A stretch of 64,000 bases of DNA from Methanomassiliicoccales archaeon RumEn M2. GTDB lineage: Archaea; Thermoplasmatota; Thermoplasmata; Methanomassiliicoccales; Methanomethylophilaceae. Every line of letters starts with the position of its first letter. Positions within the stretch are counted from its first letter, which is position 1. The translations under genes were made by a program, and so were the position numbers. This document shows, in pieces, positions 1-9,047 of the stretch. The notes under the pieces were generated by a model, which searched no databases, had not been told where the DNA came from, and saw only the letters and a list, made by a program, of their open reading frames with translations. The stretch covers positions 1-64,000 of the forward strand of contig LJKL01000008.1 of the NCBI GenBank assembly GCA_001421175.1. The letters run 5' to 3'.

Positions 1-2029
1 ACCAGGGAATCGTCTTATCGATCTCAGTCTCGTCAGACCAAATATATCCTGCATAGAGTGTCGCCGTTGCCGAGTAGCTTCCGGCAACCGTTCCCGTGTT
101 CCCGGTCAGGGTGTATCCCGTTGCGGCAACGACACCGGTCTGCTGGAGGCCGTTGTAGACTAGACCCGACACTGCAACGGGGATGTCCACCTTTGTCTTC
201 CAGACGGCAGTGATCGTCATATTCTCCGCAGGCATGGTCATCGGCAATTCGGTGTCCCACCCAACGAAATAATGCCCAACCCAGGTCGGATCGGCCGGCG
301 GGGTTATCGCCGTTCCGTAGTCCTGGGTTATCGCCGTGACAGCGGAACCCCCGGCGGAATCGAAGGTTATGGTGTACTGGTTGACGGTCCACTGAGCAAC
401 AATCGTAACGTTCCCAGCGGGCATGGTCGCCGGTACCGCAGGGTACCAACCGGCGAAGGTGTATCCCGTCTTCGTGGGTGCCGCCGGAGCGGTCACGGCA
501 GTACCGTAGTCCTGGGTTATCGACGATACTGAGGATCCTCCGTCGGAGTCGAAGGATATGGTGTACTGCGCATTGACCGGTACGCCCTCGGTCATATTGA
601 CCACGTAATACCCCGGGGCCGGAGTGGACACCGAAACTGCCGTGCCCATGGAAACATATTCCGTACCGCCCCGGAAATATCGGATCTCGATCTGATTCGA
701 TGACAGATCCGAATTTGGGTCCAAATTGATTCTGCTGGTGAATTCAGGCAACGAAAGAGTTCTGTCGTATATCTCAGAATTCAAAATGAACTGGAACGTA
801 ACATTTATTCCCGACGTCCCGTCCGTGTCGAAGCCGGGTATGATTTCAATGTACTTCCATCCGGATTCGACGATATCCTTGCCGTTTATCACAACCACTG
901 CGCTGCCTGTTACGGTGGGAGAAGGATAGACGGACCCGGCCACGACGGTCCCACCTTCCACGATTATTGAATTGCTTCCAGATTGTATCAGTTCGGCAAC
1001 CGTTACGTCACCGTCTATGGTAATTTTACCTGTAGTGTATACAAAGGAGTTGGAATTGAAAGTTCCGTTGATCGATACGGAGCCCGCTTCAGTCTTTCCG
1101 GCAATCGTAACGTTGCCGTTGATTGTAAGCTTACCTCCAGTATATAAATTGGAATCGGAACTGAAAGTTCCGTTGATCGTTATGGAGCCCGCATTGGTCA
1201 TTCCTGTAACTGTGACGCTGCCGTTGATCTCCAATGCACCAGAAGTATAGATGCTGTTGCCGTACAGAACCGCTCCTTCTTTGATCGTAACAGAAGATCC
1301 CTGAAGGGCCCCTCTGACATTCACTATGCCGCCATTAAGGATGACAGGTCCACCGAGACTGATCTTATCTATATCCAGATTTCCTCCGTCGACGATAAAA
1401 CTGCTGGAACCCCAAATATTGCTGGAATTAATGTAGATATCTCCGGTGCTTGCGGAGGATAAGCGTATTGTTGAAGCGCCTACTGAGATACTTCCTATCT
1501 GATTTTCATTCTGCAACAGGATCGTTACGTTGGCGGAACTCAACAGCTGCAAATTATTCAGGGTCGAATTGTTGAGAACAAGCAACGAAGCGCTTCCGGA
1601 GCCTGAAACAGTAATGCCTGTTGCCCCGTTCAGAATGTGGCATCCAGTTCCGGTTATGTTTATGCTTCCAGATGTGGCAGTATACTTGCCCCATACAGCG
1701 TATAATGTGGCCACATTGGGAGGCGCAGGATCACCTGCATTGTACAGCTTAGAGTAATCAGTAGGATGTTCGCTCCACACGACGAACTCATCCTTTCCGG
1801 ATGGAATAACAGAACCCGATGCATCAGGAAGACCGGTTGCGTTCAGCTCACCGACAGTCTTTACGAAAGAGCTCTGGCCTCCAATCGATCCGCCATTCAA
1901 GTCGAAGATTATGTCATTCGTGGCCACAGCATCCGCATCCTCTGTATATTCGAACAGAGCAGCGAAGCTGATCACTGAAAGTATAGCGACCGTTATGACT
2001 ATTGACCTCGCGGCGATACCTCTACTCAT
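1..2029 (-). CDS. Large secreted/cell-surface repeat protein, C-terminus beyond window
   Basis: The frame is open from an ATG at 2029 to the left window edge, about 676 residues with no stop, so the gene is truncated by the window. Residues 8-30 are a hydrophobic signal or anchor segment followed by an acidic stretch. Residues about 40-115 resemble a first InlB-type repeat. Residues about 115-370 are glycine, serine and asparagine rich, with 35-residue repeats of the type GNVTIAGKTEAGSVSINGTF, suggesting a beta-solenoid. From about residue 485 come two roughly 65-residue Listeria-Bacteroides (InlB B) repeats with the signatures FDSDGG, ITQDYGTA and GYTFAGW, then an Ig-like segment (YNGLQQTG). 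Such proteins are known from gut archaea and bacteria as surface or adhesion proteins. The ligand is unknown. Fold assignments rest on motif recognition only. Confidence 0.85.
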   Translation of the reverse strand, partial: MSRGIAARSIVITVAILSVISFAALFEYTEDADAVATNDIIFDLNGGSIGGQSSFVKTVGELNATGLPDASGSVIPSGKDEFVVWSEHPTDYSKLYNAGDPAPPNVATLYAVWGKYTATSGSINITGTGCHILNGATGITVSGSGSASLLVLNNSTLNNLQLLSSANVTILLQNENQIGSISVGASTIRLSSASTGDIYINSSNIWGSSSFIVDGGNLDIDKISLGGPVILNGGIVNVRGALQGSSVTIKEGAVLYGNSIYTSGALEINGSVTVTGMTNAGSITINGTFSSDSNLYTGGKLTINGNVTIAGKTEAGSVSINGTFNSNSFVYTTGKITIDGDVTVAELIQSGSNSIIVEGGTVVAGSVYPSPTVTGSAVVVINGKDIVESGWKYIEIIPGFDTDGTSGINVTFQFILNSEIYDRTLSLPEFTSRINLDPNSDLSSNQIEIRYFRGGTEYVSMGTAVSVSTPAPGYYVVNMTEGVPVNAQYTISFDSDGGSSVSSITQDYGTAVTAPAAPTKTGYTFAGWYPAVPATMPAGNVTIVAQWTVNQYTITFDSAGGSAVTAITQDYGTAITPPADPTWVGHYFVGWDTELPMTMPAENMTITAVWKTKVDIPVAVSGLVYNGLQQTGVVAATGYTLTGNTGTVAGSYSATATLYAGYIWSDETEIDKTIPW
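1045..1260 (-). repeat. 105-bp direct repeat units inside the surface-protein gene
   Basis: The plus-strand 11-mer gaaagttccgt recurs at about 1058 and 1163, followed each time by ttgatcg and then tggagcccgc or cggagcccgc. The spacing is 105 bp, equal to 35 codons. The units encode repeated beta-strand turns, so this is a coding repeat, not a CRISPR. Confidence 0.75.
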
Positions 2030-2112
2030 TTGTTTCTCCAACGGGTGCGTATTGTCTGAGTTTCAACAGCTTAACGTCGTTGACTATTGCGCAAAAAAGC
2101 TCTATCTTCTCA

Positions 2113-2123
2113 TTATATTTAAA
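2113..2123 (-). promoter_or_regulatory. Putative TATA box of the surface-protein gene
   Basis: On the minus strand the sequence reads TTTAAATATAA, about 90 nt upstream of the ATG at 2029, which predicts a 5' leader of about 60 nt. The 2030-2247 gap is AT-rich. It also holds a short inverted repeat GCACA-taat-TGTGC near 2177-2190 and otherwise no gene. Confidence 0.45.
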
Positions 2124-2247
2124 GTAAACGATGTTATACAGAAAAAATGTTGAAGCATTTTTAAAAATGGGAAATATTGCACATAATTGTGCATATAATA
2201 CACATCAATGCTCTTAGAACAGCATCAACTGAGACCTTATCCTCTAC

Positions 2248-4428
2248 TCAATGTATGAACAGCATCTCGCGGTACTTGGGCAGCGGCCACATCTGATCAT
2301 CCACTATCATCTCCAGGGAGTCCGCGTGCTCTCTCTCGTCGTCGAGATAGGGGCGTATCGTATCATGGAAGCCCAGCGCCCTCTCCCTTGCATCGTCAAT
2401 ACGCTCCAGTTGGTCGCACAGGAGATCCGTCTCCCGGGCCATCCTCCGGGCTTCGTACATATGCCTGGATATGTCTCGGATCAAGTCAACCTCATTCCCT
2501 GCCAGAGCATCGAACTCCTCCGGAGGGAACGCATCCTTTATCTTCGATACGTTCTCCAGGAGCATGGTCTGATACGATGTGGCCACCGGCAGTATGTGGT
2601 TCAGGACCATGTCGCTCATGACCCTGGCCTCGATCTCCGTCTTCAGAGAATACTGCTCCCACAGCACCTCAGCCCTGGCTTCCAGCTCGCTTCTCGTCAG
2701 GACCTTTGTCCTCTCATAAGCCCCGACAGTGCCCTCGGAAAGGAAAGCTTCGTATACCTTGGGCACGGACGTCTCGCAGTCCAACCCCCTGCGGGCGGCC
2801 TCCTCTCTCCATTCCTCGGAATAGTTGTTGCCGTCGAAGCATATCCCTTTGCATACGCCGTAGTACTCCCTTACCGTCTCGAGGATCGCCTGCTCCTTCG
2901 AGACCCCGGCCGATATCTTCTCATCGAGCTTCGATATGAACAGTGCCAGCTCATCCGCAACAATGGTGTTCACAGTCGTTATTGCCAGAGAGCAGTTGGC
3001 CGAGGAGCCCACTGCCCTGAACTCGAACCTGTCCCCGACGAAGGCAAAGGGGGATGTTCTGTTCCTGTCGGTGTTATCCACGAGTATCTCGGGGATCTGG
3101 GGTATCCCGATGCTGTAGCCCGGGCGCTTGCCCATCTTGACCAGGCTCCTGGACTTGAGCATCTCCTCGAATACCTCCTTCAACTGGGAGCCCAGGAATG
3201 CCGATATTATCATAGGCGGGGCCTCGTTGGCGCCCAGCCTGTGGGCGTTGGAAGAGGACGCTATGGACGCTTTCAGCAGCCCGTTGTTCTTATACACGGC
3301 CATCAAGACAACGGACATGAAGGCAAGGAACCTCAGATTCTCCGAGTCCGTCCTCCCCGGACTGAACAAGCCCGGGCCGTCGTGTATGCCAATGGACCAG
3401 TTGCAGTGCTTGCCGGAGCCGTTCACTCCCCGGTACGGCTTCTCGTGGAAAAGGACCCTGAACCCGTGGCGCTTGGCCACCGGTTTCATCATGGACATGA
3501 GCATCAGGTTATGGTCTATTGCCAGATTGGCCTCCTCATATACCGGGGCTATCTCGAACTGGTTCGGGGCCACCTCATTGTGCCTCGTCTTGATCGGTAT
3601 GCCCAGCTTGTAACATTCCGTCTCCAGGTCCCTGAAGAAGGAGAGCACCCTCTGCGGTATCGAGCCGAAATAGTGATCCTCGAGCTGCTGGCTCTTTGCA
3701 CTCTCGTGGCCCATCAGGGTCCTTCCGGTCATCAGAAGATCTGGGCGGTGGGCGTACAGAGCAGAGTCTATCAGGAAGAATTCCTGCTCCCAACCCAGAT
3801 AAGGTATCACTCTGGCACTTTCCGTCCCGAAATATTCCAGAAGGTCTGATGCGGCCTTCCCGACAGCCCAGCAGGACCTCAGCAGGGGGGTCTTATAATC
3901 CAGGGCCTCCCCGTTGTACGAGATGAAGACCGTTGGTATGCACAGCGTGTCCCCTATAACGAATGCCGGAGAGGACGGGTCCCACGCCGTGTACCCCCTG
4001 GCCTCGAATGTATTCCTAAGCCCCCCGCTGGGGAACGAGGATGCGTCCGGCTCCTGCTGGCACAGTACTTTTCCGGTGAACGATTCCATGGCATCGCCGG
4101 GCCCCGAAGGCTGGATGAAGGAATCGTGCTTCTCTGCCGTTTCCCCCGTCAGAGGCTGGAACCAGTGGGTGTAGTGGGTGGCGCCCATATCCATGGCCCA
4201 TCGTTTCATGCCCTCCGCTACATTCTCGGCCAGATTCTTGTCCAGGGTCCTGCCCTCCTCTATGCTCTCATATATCCCGCGCCTCACGTAGGATGGCAGG
4301 TACTTCCGCATGTTCTTCCTGCTGAAGACATTGCATCCGAAGTACTCCGAGACCATTCCCTGAGCGACGGTTTCCATCGGTTTTCTTGAGAACGCCGCGT
4401 CAACCGCCCTGAACCTGCTGTTGGTCAT
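2248..4428 (-). CDS. glnN: Glutamine synthetase type III (GSIII)
   Basis: ATP-dependent ligation of ammonia to glutamate giving glutamine, in the cytoplasm. The 726-residue length matches GSIII (about 700-730) and is much longer than the GSI enzymes usual in archaea (about 450). Visible family signatures include the N-terminal FSRKNMRKYLP, the glutamate/ATP-binding stretch NGSGKHCNWS, a SSNAHRLGANEAPP segment, and RTSPFAFVGDRFEFR followed by GSSANCS. It stands alone between a surface-protein gene and a divergent lipid gene. GSIII is typical of Bacteroidetes, clostridia and cyanobacteria, so acquisition from gut bacteria is a plausible inference. Nitrogen control is expected but no NrpR operator was recognised upstream. 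Confidence 0.95.
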   Translation of the reverse strand: MTNSRFRAVDAAFSRKPMETVAQGMVSEYFGCNVFSRKNMRKYLPSYVRRGIYESIEEGRTLDKNLAENVAEGMKRWAMDMGATHYTHWFQPLTGETAEKHDSFIQPSGPGDAMESFTGKVLCQQEPDASSFPSGGLRNTFEARGYTAWDPSSPAFVIGDTLCIPTVFISYNGEALDYKTPLLRSCWAVGKAASDLLEYFGTESARVIPYLGWEQEFFLIDSALYAHRPDLLMTGRTLMGHESAKSQQLEDHYFGSIPQRVLSFFRDLETECYKLGIPIKTRHNEVAPNQFEIAPVYEEANLAIDHNLMLMSMMKPVAKRHGFRVLFHEKPYRGVNGSGKHCNWSIGIHDGPGLFSPGRTDSENLRFLAFMSVVLMAVYKNNGLLKASIASSSNAHRLGANEAPPMIISAFLGSQLKEVFEEMLKSRSLVKMGKRPGYSIGIPQIPEILVDNTDRNRTSPFAFVGDRFEFRAVGSSANCSLAITTVNTIVADELALFISKLDEKISAGVSKEQAILETVREYYGVCKGICFDGNNYSEEWREEAARRGLDCETSVPKVYEAFLSEGTVGAYERTKVLTRSELEARAEVLWEQYSLKTEIEARVMSDMVLNHILPVATSYQTMLLENVSKIKDAFPPEEFDALAGNEVDLIRDISRHMYEARRMARETDLLCDQLERIDDARERALGFHDTIRPYLDDEREHADSLEMIVDDQMWPLPKYREMLFIH

Positions 4429-4472
4429 AATGCCTTCATCAACTTATGTTTAATAAATGTTGCTAATGATGC

Positions 4473-4515
4473 CTAAATATAGCGTTTTTATTTGGTATCT
4501 TAGACACACGTCTAA
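4473..4515 (-). promoter_or_regulatory. glnN promoter region with TATA box and inverted repeat
   Basis: On the minus strand CTATATTTAG (4473-4482) lies about 45 nt upstream of the glnN ATG and fits an archaeal TATA box. Just upstream of it sits the inverted repeat TTAGAC-acac-GTCTAA (4500-4515), placed where an activator or repressor could act. The repeat is directly visible; its regulatory role is inferred. Confidence 0.45.
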
Positions 4516-4653
4516 TGATTCGTATAAAATGGCTTTTATGATCTCATACTGAATAAAACTGCAGCCCCCGTACCTTCAAATGAACGGCGGATACGCCCCC
4601 AAAGCCCATTGGATAAAGTATATTTCACGTCATCGCATCGGCAGCAAGGGGCG

Positions 4654-5529
4654 ATGAATCCTTACATCAGACTCTTCAGGCCCGAGATGATACTAATCGG
4701 AATGACCTTCCTTCTCATCTCGGCGATGGTCGTTCCGGGAGCGACTATCCTGAGTGCGAATATGGCCATCGGCGCAGTTTCCGTGGCGCTGTTCGTCATG
4801 GGGGGCAACGCCCTGAACGATTACTCGGACTCCGAATCGGATTCTGTGTCCCATCCTTCCAGACCCATACCGTCCGGGCTCATCCCGGGAAGGAATGCCC
4901 TGTACGCCGGATGCTCTCTCCTGATCGCATCCGCGATGGCAGCCACGCTCCTCCCTCCGATATCCTTCGCGATAGTGGCGTCCGCCTGCATTCTGGAGAC
5001 GGCATACGAGCTGCGCCTCAAACGCATGGGGCCGGCAGGGAATCTGACCATAGGCTTGGTGACAGGAATGACCTTCCTTCTGGGCGGGAGCATAGCCGGC
5101 GATGTCGCCAGATGCGCAATACCTTCCCTTACTATAATGCTCATATCGGTCGGCAGGGAGATAAGCTCGGATATGGCGGACGCCGCAGGGGATACGGGAA
5201 GAAGGACCCTGCCTAGGTCCGTGGGCCTCAGGATATCCGGGATCGCCGCATCCGCCGCGATCCTGTCAGCCATTCCTGTATCCCTTGTCTTCCCTGCATT
5301 ATACGATACGGGCGGCCTCTTCCTGTTCGCAGCCATTCCCTATCTGCTGATATTGGAAACATCCAGGAGGATACTCTCCGGCGAGAAGGGGACGGAGCCC
5401 CTCATGCTGTCTTCCATGCTCCTGATGGGGTTGGCCTCGGACTGGGATCATTTTGATCTAAAAAGCTCCGGGCACATGGCCTTGGCCGCGGCCTTCAGCT
5501 CGTCACCTCTCAGGCGCTCGAAATCATAA
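4654..5529 (+). CDS. UbiA-family prenyltransferase, probable digeranylgeranylglyceryl phosphate synthase
   Basis: Membrane prenyltransferase that adds the second geranylgeranyl chain in archaeal ether-lipid synthesis. The ATG at 4654 is chosen over an upstream TTG (4609) because aaggggcg precedes it. The protein has several hydrophobic helices and the Mg-prenyl-diphosphate motif NDYSDSESD near residue 53, with a second acidic region (EISSDMADAAGD). The last 25 or so residues of the printed frame are hydrophilic and overlap the convergent reductase gene by 82 bp. Adding one G to the G4 run at 5427-5430 would instead give a hydrophobic end (GVGLGLGSF) and a stop at 5456, more like the family. 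I therefore suspect an indel at about 5430. Function is assigned from motif and the neighbouring reductase. Confidence 0.85.
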   Translation: MNPYIRLFRPEMILIGMTFLLISAMVVPGATILSANMAIGAVSVALFVMGGNALNDYSDSESDSVSHPSRPIPSGLIPGRNALYAGCSLLIASAMAATLLPPISFAIVASACILETAYELRLKRMGPAGNLTIGLVTGMTFLLGGSIAGDVARCAIPSLTIMLISVGREISSDMADAAGDTGRRTLPRSVGLRISGIAASAAILSAIPVSLVFPALYDTGGLFLFAAIPYLLILETSRRILSGEKGTEPLMLSSMLLMGLASDWDHFDLKSSGHMALAAAFSSSPLRRSKS

Positions 5530-6629
5530 TCCCTGACGGCGAGGATGAGCTTGTCGAGGATGTCGTCCGACATATCAACGTATTTCTCCTTCATCCTCCA
5601 GCTCCGAAGGAGCTCGTCCTCGATCTCGCTACGCCACATACGGTCGTACTCCATCAGCGAGTCCTTGGACACGTCCCCTTTCCTTATGCAGTCCGCAGCC
5701 ACCTCTCCCGCCATCCTTCCGGTCCTGAGCGCATTCCGTATACCTCCCCCTGTGAGGGGATTGATCACTCTCGCCGCATCCCCCGCGGCCATTATCCCAT
5801 CCCCGACGGAGCAGGAGATCCCGGGCTTTGTGGATACAGCTCCCGCGACCATGGCCAGGACCTTCCCCTTCCTGAGCCGGGGATCGCTTTCTATGAAATT
5901 ATCAAGGAACACCTTCGCCTCTCCTTCGGAAACACATTTGCTGCCCTGTATCCCCAATCCCACATTCGCCGTTCCGTTGCCTTTGGGGAATATCCACGCA
6001 TAGCCTCCCGGGGCGCAGGAGCCCAATACGATCTCGCAGAAGCTCTCCTCTATCTCCAGGCCGGACATGAGATACTGCAGGCATGTCTCGATGTCGGAAG
6101 GATCAAGATCTGTGTCCAGACCTGCCCATCTCGCCGTCTGGCTCTCGTAACCGTCCGCGGCTATCACGCAACGGGCGCGTATCTCCTTTTCCGAGCCCAT
6201 GTGCCTCACGTTGACGCCGGACACCTTCCCGTCCTCTGTGATAACACCCACGCACCCAGCCCTCATCATTATCTTGGCACCGGATGCGGCAGCCCTTTCC
6301 GCAAGGAACTTGTCGAATAGATGCCTGTTGAGAACGTATCCCACCTCCGAGCCCTCCTGGCATTCGCGTACTTTTAGTATATTCCCGGAAGGGGATCTCA
6401 TTATCGTGCCGGAGATCCTCGCAGATATCCATCTGGGATCCGGGTCTATGCCCACCTCCAGAAGCCTCCTCTTGGATACCCCTTCCGCACATCTCAAAGG
6501 GGCACCTATCTCCGCCTTCTTCTCTAGAAGTATGACGTCCGCCCCGCCGTCGGCGGCGTGCTTCGCCGCCATACTGCCGGCGGGTCCGGCTCCGACAACG
6601 ACAATATCGCAATCATAGCTGATCGGCAT
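5448..6629 (-). CDS. Geranylgeranyl reductase family protein (archaeal lipid saturation)
   Basis: FAD-dependent reductase that saturates the isoprenoid chains of archaeal di-O-geranylgeranylglycerol lipids. The protein starts with the Rossmann FAD motif DIVVVGAGPAGS (from about residue 8), continues with the family signature GAPLRCAEGV near residue 45, and has the second FAD-binding motif (GDGIMAAGDAARVINPLTGGG) near residue 280, quoted here only as its GDAARVINP core. I choose the ATG at 6629, 16 codons inside the longer TTG-started frame, because the FAD motif then sits at the usual N-terminal position. Length is 393 residues, normal for the family. It is convergent with the UbiA-type gene, so the pair covers two consecutive steps of membrane-lipid synthesis. 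Confidence 0.92.
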   Translation of the reverse strand: MPISYDCDIVVVGAGPAGSMAAKHAADGGADVILLEKKAEIGAPLRCAEGVSKRRLLEVGIDPDPRWISARISGTIMRSPSGNILKVRECQEGSEVGYVLNRHLFDKFLAERAAASGAKIMMRAGCVGVITEDGKVSGVNVRHMGSEKEIRARCVIAADGYESQTARWAGLDTDLDPSDIETCLQYLMSGLEIEESFCEIVLGSCAPGGYAWIFPKGNGTANVGLGIQGSKCVSEGEAKVFLDNFIESDPRLRKGKVLAMVAGAVSTKPGISCSVGDGIMAAGDAARVINPLTGGGIRNALRTGRMAGEVAADCIRKGDVSKDSLMEYDRMWRSEIEDELLRSWRMKEKYVDMSDDILDKLILAVRDYDFERLRGDELKAAAKAMCPELFRSK

Positions 6630-6793
6630 CTCGGAACGAATATAACGGAACGTGGATAAAAACAGATGCTCTTTCAATTATTGTCAAAGAGAATGCTGGG
6701 TCCTTCCGCTCAATGTTAAAGTATTATAAAACCATGCTTCTGTCATGTGCCTGCGCGCCGTGTGCGTGCCAGTATCGGCGCAGGGAGGATAAT

Positions 6794-7123
6794 ATGGCTA
6801 CGGTCACAGCACACATGAACTTCTGCAACAAGACCCACAGAGCAACCGTTACAAAAAGAGAGGACGAGGATTTCGATGTCTCCATAGAATCGGATTGCGA
6901 ATTCGTGCAGGAATATGCGAGACTGCTCACCAAGATAACCCTGGAAGACCTCACGGATAACAGGACCAGCTCGATAACTGACCCGGAGAAGCTGAAGTAC
7001 ATAATGGGTCCGTGCCTGGCCCCCAATGCAGTGTTCAACGCCGGATGGCTGGAGGCGGAGATGTTCTCGAAGAGCCTTGCCAAGAAGGTCAGGCAGAACG
7101 TGATCTCTTTCAATGATCTCTGA
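6794..7123 (+). CDS. Small conserved protein of unknown function
   Basis: A 109-residue soluble protein. The ATG at 6794 follows a strong Shine-Dalgarno ggaggat at 6784-6790, which decides this start against the upstream TTG in the same frame. It begins MATVTAHMNFCNKTH and contains three cysteines (in NFCNK, SDCEF and GPCLAP), which could bind a metal or thiol, but no domain is recognised. It is immediately followed by the phosphatase/ArsC-like gene (2 nt between them), suggesting co-transcription and perhaps a role in the same redox or metalloid response. No function is claimed. Confidence 0.75.
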   Translation: MATVTAHMNFCNKTHRATVTKREDEDFDVSIESDCEFVQEYARLLTKITLEDLTDNRTSSITDPEKLKYIMGPCLAPNAVFNAGWLEAEMFSKSLAKKVRQNVISFNDL

Positions 7124-7125
7124 AT

Positions 7126-7608
7126 TTGCCAAATATACAGCGGAGCAGGACGTCGGGAGCTGATATCATCTCAGAGAAGTCTGTCGTACAGGAAGCGCAC
7201 GGAGTACGAAGGCCGCGGATCGCCTTCGTATGCGTTCACAACTCATGCAGGAGCCAGATCGCGGAAGCTTTCTCCCGGGCATATGCGCACGATACTTTCG
7301 ACGTCTTCTCCGCCGGAACGGAGCCCTCGGAGATCGACCCGGATGCGCTGAGACTTTTGACCGACAGATACGGCATTAACGTAAAGGATCGTCAGTCGTC
7401 GAAGCATATATCCGATCTTCCCCCGGTGGATATCGTCGTGACCATGGGGTGCGGCGTCGCGTGCCCGAATGTCCTGTGCCGGCACTCAGAGGATTGGGGG
7501 ATCGGCGATCCCACGGGCTCCGACAATGCCGTGTTCATCGAGGTCATGGAAACAGTATACGAAAAGGTCCTGGACCTCAGGGAGAGGATACGCTCGGGCA
7601 GGCTATGA
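7126..7608 (+). CDS. Low-molecular-weight protein tyrosine phosphatase / thioredoxin-type arsenate reductase homologue
   Basis: The N-terminal catalytic loop is CVHNSCRS, a CX5R P-loop preceded by IAFV, as in LMW phosphatases and ArsC. A second conserved block, TMGCGVACPNV, provides extra cysteines like those used for disulfide relay in thioredoxin-coupled arsenate reductases, and WGIGDPTGSD carries the general-acid Asp. There is no ATG or GTG before the catalytic loop, so a TTG at 7126 is the only visible start, giving 160 residues. It faces a convergent operon of an ArsR regulator, ArsP-type permease and thioredoxin-like protein, supporting an arsenic or related metalloid role over protein dephosphorylation. 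Confidence 0.8.
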   Translation: MPNIQRSRTSGADIISEKSVVQEAHGVRRPRIAFVCVHNSCRSQIAEAFSRAYAHDTFDVFSAGTEPSEIDPDALRLLTDRYGINVKDRQSSKHISDLPPVDIVVTMGCGVACPNVLCRHSEDWGIGDPTGSDNAVFIEVMETVYEKVLDLRERIRSGRL

Positions 7609-7664
7609 CCCTGTTCCGATAGCACGCTTGTATATCCTGCGGATCAGAGACCCGGGAACGGATC

Positions 7665-7937
7665 TCAAACTTTGATCTCTTTCTCCAGTATCCTCATTAT
7701 CTCCTCTTTCCCGAGCACTCTCCCGGGCGAGAAGACCTTGTTGCCGACCACCAGGGCCGGTGTGGACATGACCCCGTATTTCATTATTTCCCTGATATCA
7801 TCGATATGGTCAACTTCCTGGAGTATGCCCATCTCCTTCAATGCGTCAAGGGCATTAGCTTCCAACTTTCTGCACTTGGAGCAGCCGGTTCCGAGCACTT
7901 TCACGAATGCTCCTTCTCCTGTGTCCTTTCTTTCCAT
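7665..7937 (-). CDS. Small thioredoxin-like redox protein (CxxC)
   Basis: A 90-residue single-domain thioredoxin-fold protein of the redox-active disulfide protein type. The active-site motif is GTGCSKCRKL near residue 17, and the cis-proline loop is STPALVV near residue 58, followed by GKVFSPGRV. It lies 4 nt downstream of the permease stop, so the two are translated from one message. Proteins of this family commonly accompany ArsP/DUF318 permeases. It probably reduces the permease substrate or keeps a partner cysteine reduced, which is inference. Confidence 0.9.
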   Translation of the reverse strand: MERKDTGEGAFVKVLGTGCSKCRKLEANALDALKEMGILQEVDHIDDIREIMKYGVMSTPALVVGNKVFSPGRVLGKEEIMRILEKEIKV

Positions 7938-7941
7938 TGTC

Positions 7942-8964
7942 TCACATCCATACTATGAAATTGAAGATGTATCCTATGATAATTATCCCTATGACGACTA
8001 TGAGGAAGAATGTCGCCAGGAGCCTCTTCTTCATGACACTCCTGAGCATCATTACGGACGGTATCGACGTGGCTGTCACGGCCATCATGAATGCCAATAT
8101 CGTCCCTGCACCTATGCCCTTAGCATAAAGCGCTTCGGCTATCGGTATGGTCCCGAATATATCCGCATAGATCGGGACTCCCAACAGAGTTGCCAGAATG
8201 ACTGAGAATGGATTCTGCTGCCCCAAGACCGATTGTATAACGTCGGTGGGAATCCAGTTGTGTATGATCGCCCCGACGCCCACACCTATCAGTATGTACA
8301 CGAACACTCTCCTGAAGGTGTCCTTCGTCTGATCCCAGGAATATGATGCGCGGTCCTTCCTGCTCATACTGTCCGATATTGTGGCACATGCGCATCCCTC
8401 CCCGCCTGTCACAACGGGATCCGGCCTGGCGAACTCCTCGATCTGATCCTCCATATGCATCCTCTCGATCAAAGAGCCGCCCACAACGGCAAGCAGTATC
8501 CCCACAACGAGATAAGCGATCGCTATCTCCGGACCGAAGATGCCTATCAGGACGATAAGAGCTGCCAGATCTATGAACGGGGAGGAGATCAGGAATGAGA
8601 ATGTCACCCCTGCCGGCAGGCCGGCCTTGGTGAATCCTATGAATAGGGGAACGGATGAACAGCTGCAGAAGGGCGTCAGTGTTCCCAATACAGCGCCGGC
8701 GAAGTTACCCTTCAGTCCCTTCACCTTGCCTAGGATCTCCCGTGTCCGCTCAGGCGGGAAATAGCTCTGTATGTAAGATATCACGAAGATCAGCGACAGC
8801 AGCAGCATCACGATCTTTATCGAATCATATATGAAGAACTGCAGACTGCCGCCCAGCCTTCCGCCGACATCTATTCCCAACGCTGTGAGCCCGTTGCCCA
8901 CTGCGTCGTTAAGCCACTTCATACCAAGTATCTGGGCCTGGAAAAAATCCCATATCCTGCTCAT
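7942..8964 (-). CDS. ArsP/DUF318-family permease
   Basis: An integral membrane protein of 340 residues with about eight hydrophobic helices. The hallmark is TPFCSCSSVPLFIGF near residue 98, the conserved cysteine-rich segment of the DUF318/ArsP_1 permease family, repeated as SSPFIDLAA further on. A soluble central loop (about residues 175-215) includes GEGCACATIS, a possible metal- or thiol-binding site. Some members export trivalent organoarsenicals; others are unassigned. It lies in the order arsR-permease-thioredoxin on the minus strand, with a perfect palindrome in the gap behind arsR. The exact substrate cannot be read from the sequence. Confidence 0.9.
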   Translation of the reverse strand: MSRIWDFFQAQILGMKWLNDAVGNGLTALGIDVGGRLGGSLQFFIYDSIKIVMLLLSLIFVISYIQSYFPPERTREILGKVKGLKGNFAGAVLGTLTPFCSCSSVPLFIGFTKAGLPAGVTFSFLISSPFIDLAALIVLIGIFGPEIAIAYLVVGILLAVVGGSLIERMHMEDQIEEFARPDPVVTGGEGCACATISDSMSRKDRASYSWDQTKDTFRRVFVYILIGVGVGAIIHNWIPTDVIQSVLGQQNPFSVILATLLGVPIYADIFGTIPIAEALYAKGIGAGTILAFMMAVTATSIPSVMMLRSVMKKRLLATFFLIVVIGIIIIGYIFNFIVWM

Positions 8965-9047
8965 GTTTTGCCTCTGCCGTTCTCATCAGCTTTCCGCCCG
9001 AAGACATAAGCGTATCGGCTGGAATATTCTATATGAGCTATTGTATA

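Noticed and set aside
1045-1260. Periodic repeats resembling a CRISPR array
   Set aside because: The period is 105 bp, in frame, without unique spacers, and encodes protein repeats.
2251-3849. 532-codon plus-strand frame over glnN
   Set aside because: Antisense shadow of glutamine synthetase.
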